Source of the DNA: QQUK01 sp913009765
GTDB taxonomy: Bacteria; Zixibacteria; MSB-5A5; GN15; FEB-12
Direction of reading: 5' to 3'
Assembly: GCA_937900185.1 (NCBI GenBank)
Contig: CALCCW010000078.1
Span: 1-14,071 of the forward strand
DNA length: 14,071 nucleotides
The position numbers were made by a program, and so were the translations under genes. The notes under the pieces were generated by a model. It was not told the origin of the DNA and ran no database searches. It saw only the letters and a program-made list of their open reading frames with translations. Every line of letters begins with the position of its first letter. The first letter of the stretch is position 1. Below are positions 1-5,840 of this stretch, one piece after another.

Positions 1-113
1 TGATTTATTTTTATTTAGAAATTATAATAGTATTAGATTTTAGTTACTTCGTAAATCTTGAGAATGACTGCCTGTAGTTACACCCTCCCCCTACATGTAG
101 AAACTCTCATATA

Positions 114-143
114 AAAAGAGACAGCTTAATTGCTGTCTCTTTT
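114..143 (-). terminator. Rho-independent terminator after the lipoprotein gene
   Basis: A perfect 12-bp stem (AAAAGAGACAGC at 114-125 paired with GCTGTCTCTTTT at 132-143) encloses the 6-nt loop TTAATT. Read on the minus strand it starts 12 nt after the lipoprotein stop codon (156-158) and the stem ends in a run of five T, the classical intrinsic terminator layout. The other side also ends in T residues, so it may work in both directions. Confidence 0.88.
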
Positions 144-155
144 GTTATATATGTA

Positions 156-2213
156 CTAAAGTAAATAATATCCGATTTGTAATACCGGAGGATTAGATGC
201 TGTCCTTGAGGTTATGTTTACAATGTTACCTGATGCTGGAACGGGATCACACCATATTGCAAAACCATAATTTGGTCGATTGCCATCCAACCAGAGTTTA
301 ACAAGATTCCTTACGCTTATATTTTTCCATTTGTTTTCATCTGTTGCTCTAAAAGTGAATTGCAATATTCCTGATGAATATATTCTTACTCCTGTATTCC
401 ATGTTACCTGCATCTCAGACCAAGAATCATAAACAGAGCCAAGATTGGTCAGAAAACTTCCTTTTGCATCCCATGGATATAGTTTAAGTGTTGCCCATTC
501 TATTCGTGCATTACTTGGAATTGTTGATAAATTAAAACGTATATAACTACTTGCCTTACCTCCTGAACCTACATCATTTCCTACAACTAAATTGTAATGA
601 TCTCCAAAATTACTATTGGGATATTCACTGGCAACCGCCGCATCCGCTACAGGATTTAGAGTTACTATAAATAGCTTTTTCTTTATCTCAAAATAATTAC
701 TAAAACTATATTTCATAGCATCCAAGTCAGTTATTTTAATACGATAATCTGTTCCGACTCCCTGATTATAATCCGTTACTGTCCAAGAACGACTCCCATC
801 ATTTATAGTTGAAGAAAATATTGTTCCAACCTTTGATCCTCCCTTATATAACTCTATCTTTACATTTGTACCACATAATCCTGTATTCTTCCATTTGATA
901 GTGTAACTGTCTCCATTTATCCAAGCAGAACTCGATGTTGGATTTGAGATTGATACATCGCATGATGTTGTAATAGAAAAATTACTACTATTATCAAATG
1001 CTCCAGAGCTTAAATCCTCCACTTTTATCTGATAATCTGAACCTATTCCGGAATAATCAGAAATTTTCCATGAATAGAATCCATCATTTGGGGTAGAGGA
1101 TGTTATAGTATATAATTCTCCTATACCTTTTAAGAGAGTTATCTTAACATTCTCACCACAACTTCCGGTTTTATCCCAGCCTATCCAATACTCACCCCCA
1201 TAATTCCAGACAGATATATTTAGTGGTGATGTCACTGTAATTGAACACTGAATAGCTTGAGATACGGTCATTGATACAGGTATTAATTTAGAACCGCCAT
1301 TGGATGTTATACTTATATTCCCATTGTAAGTGTTTGCAGTTAACCCACTACGATTTACTGTTACAGTTATTTGATCTGATTCAGTTGTTGTAGTTCCACT
1401 TATAGGATTAACTGTTATCCAATTTTGGGTGTCGGTAATATTCCAGTTTAAAACAGTATCTCCACTATTTGTAATGTTAAAAGTTAGATTTGTTTTTGTA
1501 GAATCAAAATCAAGATTATTTGGTGATACAGCCAACACAGGAAATTTCTCTTTACTTATTACTACTGGCTTGGAACTTGACCAGTTAGACAGTATAGATG
1601 TATGAGTTGCACATCTGGCTCTTGAACTTATATTATAATTTCCTGAATTACTCCATTGATGCGAAGCCGTTGAAGAATTTGACCAGTTAGAACTACTTCC
1701 GTCACCCCAATTAAATTGATACTGAATGGAATGACCTATTGAACTTGATGAACCGCCTGTACTGTAACTTAACGATTCATTGATATTTCCGCTATCAACT
1801 CCACTAGGCATTGACGGTTGAGAAATAGTTTCTTGAGATTCAGTCGTAAATGTCCAAACATCTGAAGTAGAAGTCGCCCCTTTTGAATCTTTAGCTGTTA
1901 TCTTCCAGTAATATTTTGTGTTATATTGTAGTGTACCGGGAGCATAAGAAGGTAATGATTTACCTTCCACTACTTTCGAGGGGTTGTTGCTTAGCCCGAA
2001 ATAGACATCATATTTTAATTTGTCATTATCAGAATCAGTACAAGTCCAACTTAATGTTGGAGTTATTGATTGATTTGTTGAAGAGTTTGGCGGAAGATTT
2101 ATTTCGGGTTTTGTTGGTGCATTGTTTGTATCTTCAATAGGATTATCAGAGCATGTTATTACAAACATAACTCCAATTAGTAAACCGATTATTATTAGCA
2201 ATTTTGTTTTCAT
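156..2213 (-). CDS. Multidomain surface lipoprotein (FN3-, PKD-, BACON-like, two Kre9/KNH-like repeats, DNRLRE domain)
   Basis: A 685-residue exported protein. Residues 1-20 form a lipoprotein signal peptide and the lipobox VITC puts the lipidated cysteine at C21 (a T at -1 is less usual). Domains by eye: fibronectin-III-like about 33-124 (YYWKITAKDS...WTFTT); PKD-like about 131-221 (FNWGDGSSS, HQWSNSGNY); a BACON-like Ig fold about 226-318 (LNWNITDTQNWITVNPISG); two tandem repeats about 323-415 and 418-511 resembling the Ser/Thr-rich Kre9/KNH family, each with a C-G pair and a 'NDG..SW' motif; and a C-terminal DNRLRE-type beta domain about 515-682 (NPVADAAV, then YIRFNLSTIP). No enzyme motif is visible, so adhesion or a cell-surface scaffold is inferred. 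The start is fixed by AGGAGG 5 nt upstream and by the signal peptide. It overlaps the 3' end of the upstream recombinase gene, so the two are probably co-transcribed. Confidence 0.9.
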   Translation of the reverse strand: MKTKLLIIIGLLIGVMFVITCSDNPIEDTNNAPTKPEINLPPNSSTNQSITPTLSWTCTDSDNDKLKYDVYFGLSNNPSKVVEGKSLPSYAPGTLQYNTKYYWKITAKDSKGATSTSDVWTFTTESQETISQPSMPSGVDSGNINESLSYSTGGSSSSIGHSIQYQFNWGDGSSSNWSNSSTASHQWSNSGNYNISSRARCATHTSILSNWSSSKPVVISKEKFPVLAVSPNNLDFDSTKTNLTFNITNSGDTVLNWNITDTQNWITVNPISGTTTTESDQITVTVNRSGLTANTYNGNISITSNGGSKLIPVSMTVSQAIQCSITVTSPLNISVWNYGGEYWIGWDKTGSCGENVKITLLKGIGELYTITSSTPNDGFYSWKISDYSGIGSDYQIKVEDLSSGAFDNSSNFSITTSCDVSISNPTSSSAWINGDSYTIKWKNTGLCGTNVKIELYKGGSKVGTIFSSTINDGSRSWTVTDYNQGVGTDYRIKITDLDAMKYSFSNYFEIKKKLFIVTLNPVADAAVASEYPNSNFGDHYNLVVGNDVGSGGKASSYIRFNLSTIPSNARIEWATLKLYPWDAKGSFLTNLGSVYDSWSEMQVTWNTGVRIYSSGILQFTFRATDENKWKNISVRNLVKLWLDGNRPNYGFAIWCDPVPASGNIVNITSRTASNPPVLQIGYYLL

Positions 2214-2925
2214 TTAAACCTCCTGAATTATTGGTTTTGTTATTTTCAATTTGATATAGTAGTTCTATCGCTTGATTCAATTCTTCATCGAGAACACCGG
2301 CATACGTTTGAGTAGTTTTAATTGAAGAATGACCTGCCTGCACTTGGGCTAATCTGTAATTATTCTTGCTCGCTTTTAAGAAGAAAGTAATAAAGGTATG
2401 TCTGAGAGAATGGATGCTGTAATGTGAAGAAATTCCTGAGCTTTTAATTGTCTGTTTAAAATCTCTTTGAAGAGCCCTTTTTGATATTTGTGAATTGATT
2501 CGTGAATTTAGTAAATAGGAGTCATCACATGACGAGAATCCAAAGAGTTGCTTATAGCTGATAAACTCTTTACAGATAGTTTTAAATTTCTGACTTATTT
2601 TAACAGAACGGAGTTTATTCCCTTTGCCTAAAACAACAATAGATGAACGATCTTCATCGATAAGTAAATCCTGATGTTGTAATTGTGTCATTTCAGTTAC
2701 CCGAAGTCCTGCTTGTAAACCTAACTCAACCATAAACCAAATTCTGACTTTTCTAAAATTATGAATGTTTAATCCAATTGCTTTCTCACATTGGCAATAA
2801 TTTTGAAGCTGTAATACTTCTGAATATGCGAGAAACTTTTTTTCTGTTATTAGCCACTTTTGTGGTTTTACAGTTTTAGTAAGTTCACCTTTCGTCAGTT
2901 TGATGCACTTTTGTAATAACTTCAT
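2146..2925 (-). CDS. Tyrosine recombinase (phage integrase/XerCD family), catalytic domain only
   Basis: A 259-residue site-specific DNA recombinase. The catalytic set is complete: R75 in AGLRVTEM, K101/K104 in GKGNK, H172-x-x-R175 in HSLRH, H199 in AGHSS and the nucleophile Y208 in TQTYAG. The catalytic domain begins near residue 24, so the N-terminal SAM-like core-binding domain of XerC/D (about 300 residues) is missing. This compact build recalls FimB/FimE-type invertases, though no close kinship is claimed. About 30 C-terminal residues after the last helix are Asn-rich and overlap the lipoprotein gene. The start ATG (2923-2925) has no recognisable ribosome binding site and an in-frame stop lies six codons upstream. 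Codons about 10-15 (LTKGEL) lie in a 19-bp inverted repeat whose partner is at 3199-3217, suggesting that this 5' end is interchangeable (see findings). Confidence 0.9.
   Translation of the reverse strand: MKLLQKCIKLTKGELTKTVKPQKWLITEKKFLAYSEVLQLQNYCQCEKAIGLNIHNFRKVRIWFMVELGLQAGLRVTEMTQLQHQDLLIDEDRSSIVVLGKGNKLRSVKISQKFKTICKEFISYKQLFGFSSCDDSYLLNSRINSQISKRALQRDFKQTIKSSGISSHYSIHSLRHTFITFFLKASKNNYRLAQVQAGHSSIKTTQTYAGVLDEELNQAIELLYQIENNKTNNSGGLNENKIANNNRFTNWSYVCNNML
2219..2224 (-). promoter_or_regulatory. Ribosome binding site of the lipoprotein, inside the recombinase gene
   Basis: AGGAGG lies 5 nt before the lipoprotein ATG (2211-2213) and is itself read as codons near the end of the recombinase ORF (the SGG residues at about 234-236). 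Such a full consensus site inside another gene settles the lipoprotein start and implies translation from a shared mRNA. Confidence 0.85.
2880..2898 (+). repeat. Inverted repeat, left arm (19 bp perfect)
   Basis: TAAGTTCACCTTTCGTCAG here is the exact reverse complement of 3199-3217. It sits inside the 5' coding part of the recombinase, encoding LTKGEL and part of the next codon on the minus strand. A 19-bp match is not expected by chance in 14 kb. With its partner it encloses a 300-bp segment (2899-3198). Confidence 0.9.
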
Positions 2926-3072
2926 GGATTGAAAACTAAGTCATTGGTTTATAAATATTATTGATAATATGTTGCTATTCAATGAATAAAGATAGAAAAG
3001 ACGATCCTGGGTTCTTGAATTAGGATTGAATATTGATATTAAAAGTGTACTTATGGCTTTTGAGAAAGTTTT

Positions 3073-3115
3073 AGTGACAGAAGTGACACCTTATGTCACT
3101 ATCATGCTATATACT
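3073..3115 (+). promoter_or_regulatory. Promoter/operator-like block with three AGTGACA boxes
   Basis: AGTGACA occurs at 3073-3079 and 3082-3088 (direct, 9-bp period) and inverted as TGTCACT at 3094-3100, so 3082-3100 is a 7+5+7 palindrome suited to a dimeric repressor. A -10-like TATACT follows at 3110-3115, 12 nt before the ATG at 3127. No convincing -35 box is seen. The block points rightwards, away from the recombinase in the present orientation. The promoter call is inference from base pattern only. Confidence 0.45.
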
Positions 3116-3126
3116 TGTAGGTAATA

Positions 3127-3222
3127 ATGTTACCGTCGGTAAAGAGAGGATTTTATGGTTATGAGGATGAAAAAAAGATAAAAAAAATGTTCACGTTTCT
3201 GACGAAAGGTGAACTTATTTAA
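3127..3222 (+). other. Short ORF that could be the alternative recombinase N-terminus (31 codons)
   Basis: ATG at 3127 opens a 31-codon frame (starting MLPSVKRGFYGYEDEKK and ending MFTFLTKGELI) that stops at 3220-3222. Its LTKGEL is encoded by the same 19 bases as LTKGEL in the recombinase, in the same frame. If 2899-3198 were inverted, this frame would join the recombinase body at LTKGEL-TKTVK and give a protein with about 12 more N-terminal residues. A TAGG sits about 8 nt upstream of the ATG. Alternatively it is a leftover of a duplicated recombinase start. It is unlikely to be a gene on its own. Confidence 0.5.
3199..3217 (+). repeat. Inverted repeat, right arm (19 bp perfect), within a recombinase-core-like hairpin
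   Basis: CTGACGAAAGGTGAACTTA is the reverse complement of 2880-2898. It forms the right half of an imperfect palindrome at 3189-3214: GTTCACGTTTC, spacer TGAC, GAAAGGTGAAC, with 10 of 11 positions pairing. Two inverted arms of about 11 bp around a short spacer is the usual plan of a tyrosine-recombinase core site. The left arm copy keeps only one half-site. Confidence 0.85.
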
Positions 3223-3436
3223 TATAATTGATTGGGGGGAGGTGTCAAGAGTGGATTAAAATTAACTAAACTGTAAAATTTTTAATTTCTTTTTACATTT
3301 TATGTACTTGCATCATGGACTTACCATGCTATATATTGTAGTAATCTAATATATTTAAATTTTTTTGGATACTGTTATTTAGTAGATTATGCTTTTGTTA
3401 GAAAGTTATTTAAAGTCATTTATCTATATTTAATTT

Positions 3437-3592
3437 ATGAATAAGCATATTGAAAATGTTGGAGCAAGTATATTAAGCTTTCTTCTCATATATTTTACAT
3501 TCATGATAGCGAAATTAGAAAACAATATGCTGTTATGGGTATTTGTCTTAATATCTTTCTTAATATATTTTGAACTTTGGGACAAAAAATAA
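3437..3592 (+). CDS. Small two-helix membrane protein, unknown function
   Basis: A 51-residue protein beginning MNKHIENVGASILSF. Hydrophobic stretches at about residues 10-25 and 31-45 look like two transmembrane helices joined by a short loop (KLENN), and the end is FELWDKK. It is not a family I recognise. It has an ATG start and a TAA stop but no clear ribosome binding site. It lies 92 bp upstream of the radical SAM gene on the same strand, behind the promoter-like repeat at 3308-3337, so it could be a small accessory or immunity protein of the peptide locus. That role is inferred from position and small size only. The frame could be fortuitous, but the clean alternation of hydrophobic and charged segments argues for a real product. 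Confidence 0.5.
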   Translation: MNKHIENVGASILSFLLIYFTFMIAKLENNMLLWVFVLISFLIYFELWDKK

Positions 3593-3684
3593 TTTTGATG
3601 TTTCTTAACGATCATTATTTATACACTTTAAAATTTTTGAAAATAGACTTTTTTTATAAAACGATTTAGCAAAAAGAGTATCAA

Positions 3685-5112
3685 ATGAAAATCGTATTAA
3701 TTTCTACTCCGGTTATGGATTTTGTTCAGGGGGAATTGCGACCTATTGCTTACGACTTAACAAGAGAATGTCCACCATATGGTTTATATCTTTTATCAAC
3801 TATCCTTTCACAAAACAATCATGAGGTAGTATTAATAGATTTAATTGCTAATTCTTCAAATGAAATTGATAAATACCGTAAAGAAATTGAAGATTGTTCA
3901 TTAGTAGGTATATCTGCAACTTCTTTATCTTGGCCTACAGCTACAAATATAATCTCTCAAGTTAGGTCAATATCTAAACAAATGAAAATTGTTGTTGGTG
4001 GAGTTCATCCTTCCATGTTTCCAGAATATATTCTTAGAACGTTTGATGTTAATTTTGTTTTATGTGGTGAAGCAGAAATAACATTATTACAACTTTGTAA
4101 TGCTCTCGATAAATCTCAGCCTTTAGATAATATTTCTGGATTAGTAAGATGTTCGAGTAGACAAATCATTTATAATTCATCTTCGTGTCGTCTTACACAA
4201 AAAGATCTAAATAAATTTCCTCCTGCTGATTATGAAAAATTACCAATTAATGCATACAAAGGGCTTTCAATAGAATCTTCACGTGGTTGTAAATACAACT
4301 GTATATTTTGTAGTGCAACTTATCGCCGAAAGTGGGTCCCATTAAATCCCATTAAATTTGTTAACAATATTGAAACAATGCTTCCTGATCTGGACAAAAC
4401 AATCTTAAAATTATTTTATGTTGTTGATGATGAATTCTCTACTGATCCAGCACGTTCAATATCAATAACTAACGAACTAAGAGAAAGAAATATTAGTATT
4501 AAATTGACCTATGATTCAAGAGTTACTGACTTATTATATGATGGGTTTTTAGAAAACATGAAAGAATTTACAGGTCAACTTCTTGTTGGTGCAGAATGTG
4601 GTTATGACGCGGGTTTAAAAAATATAGGCAAGGGTATAACAACAAATGAAATTATAAGAGCCGCTAAAGCACTTTCAAACCATGGCTTATCAACAAAAGC
4701 TGATTTTTCTTTTATTATTGGATTTCCATGGGAAGATTTTAATGATATAAAGAAAACACTTCAATTAGCTGGTTATATTTTTTCAGAATTTGGTGTTAGA
4801 ATACTAATTCAATGGTATATACAAATGCCTAATTCAAAATTGTGGACTGATTACAGAAAAAAAGAGATTGTTAATGAATCCATGTATGACAATTTTGGTT
4901 ATTTTCGCAATTTATATTTATTTCGCTCAGCCAATAATCTTAAACCATCCGAGATATGGGAAATTTCACGATTAATTCAAACCCTCAAAGTATTGAGCAG
5001 TTTAGCTTACCCTAAAAAGCAAATGATTGAGCATTCACTTCCTCTTTCAATATATGAAAATTATCCAGAAGAAAGTTTTAATGTTAAAGATATTTTTAAC
5101 AAAGTCCAATAA
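3685..5112 (+). CDS. B12-binding radical SAM enzyme, probable RiPP-modifying enzyme
   Basis: A 475-residue cytosolic enzyme. Residues about 1-150 form a cobalamin-binding Rossmann-like domain (MKIVLISTP, PPYGLYLLSTIL, VVGGVHPSMFPE at 103-113, CGEAEITLLQL at 127-137), in the style of B12-dependent radical SAM proteins, which lack the DxHxxG loop. The radical SAM domain follows: C202-x3-C206-x2-C209 (GCKYNCIFC) binds the 4Fe-4S cluster, with VGAECGYD (301-308) and FIIGFPWE (343-350) as later barrel strands. Family members often methylate unactivated carbons. It ends 27 nt before a gene for an NHLP-leader precursor peptide, so that peptide is the most likely substrate, as in proteusin pathways where B12 radical SAM enzymes methylate the core. 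The upstream start context is A-rich with only a weak GAG. The exact chemistry cannot be read from the sequence. Confidence 0.87.
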   Translation: MKIVLISTPVMDFVQGELRPIAYDLTRECPPYGLYLLSTILSQNNHEVVLIDLIANSSNEIDKYRKEIEDCSLVGISATSLSWPTATNIISQVRSISKQMKIVVGGVHPSMFPEYILRTFDVNFVLCGEAEITLLQLCNALDKSQPLDNISGLVRCSSRQIIYNSSSCRLTQKDLNKFPPADYEKLPINAYKGLSIESSRGCKYNCIFCSATYRRKWVPLNPIKFVNNIETMLPDLDKTILKLFYVVDDEFSTDPARSISITNELRERNISIKLTYDSRVTDLLYDGFLENMKEFTGQLLVGAECGYDAGLKNIGKGITTNEIIRAAKALSNHGLSTKADFSFIIGFPWEDFNDIKKTLQLAGYIFSEFGVRILIQWYIQMPNSKLWTDYRKKEIVNESMYDNFGYFRNLYLFRSANNLKPSEIWEISRLIQTLKVLSSLAYPKKQMIEHSLPLSIYENYPEESFNVKDIFNKVQ

Positions 5113-5139
5113 AGACATTTTCTATAAGGAGATCATGTT

Positions 5140-5457
5140 ATGAATGAAAAAAACACTAGAAAAGATGAAAACAATTCTCTATTTCCGTCAAAGAAAACTT
5201 TTCGTGAGCTCATTGATAGAACAATTGCTGATGCGGAATTTCGAAAATCTCTTGAATCAAATCCAAAGACAACACTACTATCAATGGGTGTTGATATTAG
5301 AGATAATGCAACTTTAGCTTATCTTAAAAAGAACTTTCAGACAGACCATGAAGCTTTATTAGCTGATGATAAAGGTAATAAAATATTCGCAGGTGGTACT
5401 ATCGTGAGTATAGTTGTAGCAGCGTCAACTCCAGCGTTTCCAAAAGGAGATGAATGA
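5140..5457 (+). CDS. NHLP-leader RiPP precursor peptide (proteusin-like)
   Basis: A 105-residue precursor. Residues about 18-75 match the nitrile-hydratase-alpha-like leader (NHLP) pattern: FRELIDRTIADAEFRKSLES, then NPKTTLLSMGVDI. The leader ends in IFAGG (82-86), a double-glycine cleavage site, leaving the 19-residue core TIVSIVVAASTPAFPKGDE, rich in beta-branched residues plus Thr/Ser and devoid of Cys. Such a core suits radical modifications (C-methylation, epimerisation) rather than lanthionine or thiazole chemistry, which agrees with the B12 radical SAM gene just upstream. Start chosen from AAGGAG at 5126-5131, 8 nt before the ATG. No C39-peptidase transporter, epimerase or dehydratase is encoded in the window, so export and leader removal must come from elsewhere or were lost. 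Confidence 0.88.
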   Translation: MNEKNTRKDENNSLFPSKKTFRELIDRTIADAEFRKSLESNPKTTLLSMGVDIRDNATLAYLKKNFQTDHEALLADDKGNKIFAGGTIVSIVVAASTPAFPKGDE

Positions 5458-5498
5458 AGTTATGTTTAAGACAATTAATTAGTTGCCAAGAAGTTTAA
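5454..5498 (+). pseudogene. 14-codon ORF coupled to the precursor stop (possible start of a lost gene)
   Basis: The ATG at 5454 overlaps the precursor TGA in an ATGA arrangement typical of translational coupling. The frame reads MKLCLRQLISCQEV and stops at 5496-5498. It may be the surviving first codons of a deleted downstream gene or a chance frame. The overlap and the absence of an exporter gene are the only arguments for the first reading. Confidence 0.25.
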
Positions 5499-5681
5499 AA
5501 TCATCAATAGGTTAAATCAATTATATTATTGGATCTGAAAATTTAAAATCTTGTAGCAACAAGAATGTTATCTATTTTTATCCTTGTCTCTTACCTAATA
5601 CTGGAAAATATAGAACCGTAAATTGTGTTTTTATCAATACTAGTTTATCTATCAAGAAATCGGCCCAATAGTAATTGTATG

Positions 5682-5709
5682 TTTACTCCTATCAAAGAAT
5701 AGGAGTAAA
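5682..5709 (+). terminator. Hairpin, probable terminator of the RiPP operon
   Basis: A perfect 11-bp stem (TTTACTCCTAT at 5682-5692, ATAGGAGTAAA at 5699-5709) with loop CAAAGA is followed by TAAAATTTT. It lies 225 nt after the precursor stop. The trailing T run is short, so efficiency is uncertain. Confidence 0.6.
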
Positions 5710-5738
5710 TAAAATTTTACATTTTTCCCACTCTCCAA

Positions 5739-5803
5739 CAACTCCAATTCTCTGTTTTTCACTTGACGCTATTTTGGTGATTCAGTAAGGTTTTCCATTT
5801 TAG
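5739..5803 (+). repeat. Diverged intergenic element, copy A
   Basis: About 65 bp starting CAACTCCAA align without gaps, at roughly three-quarters identity by eye, with 11926-11990. Shared blocks include TTTTTCAC, TATTTTG and AGTAAG. The copies are in the same orientation and flank the MBL to KTSC gene block. No protein or RNA identity is evident. Confidence 0.6.
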
Positions 5804-5840
5804 TCAAAAGAAAATATCATTACAAATTGTTGGAGCAATT

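Larger units (their letters stand above)
3104..3347 (+). repeat. Near-identical direct repeat pair, promoter-like (3104-3125 and 3327-3347)
   Basis: Two copies share ATGCTATATA followed, after small one-base gaps, by TTGTA and GTAAT. The first lies inside the segment bounded by the inverted repeats, the second outside it. The second carries a plausible promoter: TTGCAT at 3308-3313, 18 bp, TATATT at 3332-3337, about 100 bp ahead of the small membrane gene and the RiPP genes. Confidence 0.5.
2926..3436. other. Intergenic region between recombinase and RiPP locus
   Basis: This 511-bp stretch carries no full gene. It holds the right inverted-repeat arm and its hairpin, the short plus-strand ORF at 3127, the AGTGACA boxes and the direct-repeat pair, which are listed separately. 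A G-run motif at 3234-3246 (GGGGGGAGGTGTC) resembles, in inverted orientation, the C-run at 81-91 beyond the lipoprotein terminator. The rest is AT-rich with no clear signal. Confidence 0.6.
5458..5840. other. Intergenic region after the RiPP genes
   Basis: It holds the coupled 14-codon ORF, the hairpin at 5682-5709 and copy A of the repeated element (5739-5803). On the minus strand a stop-free run of about 33 codons at about 5580-5680 (with FLIDKLVLIKTQFTVLYFP) might be gene debris but has no start or signal. No other feature is visible. Confidence 0.5.

Noticed and set aside
2146..2925. Integron integrase with the lipoprotein as cassette
   Set aside because: The protein is too short for IntI, has no visible IntI-specific insert, and no attC-like GTTRRRY/RYYYAAC pair was found.
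81..3246. C/G-run motifs at 81-91 and 3234-3246 in inverted orientation as ends of a mobile unit around recombinase and lipoprotein
   Set aside because: Only about a dozen bases match with a gap, no target duplication is visible, and G-runs are low-information; mentioned only in the intergenic note.
3430..3615. Minus-strand 61-codon frame
   Set aside because: Antisense to the plus-strand two-helix protein at 3437-3592, which has the more protein-like composition.
5580..5680. Minus-strand coding remnant after the RiPP locus
   Set aside because: Only about 33 codons, no start, no recognisable motif; too weak for a feature.
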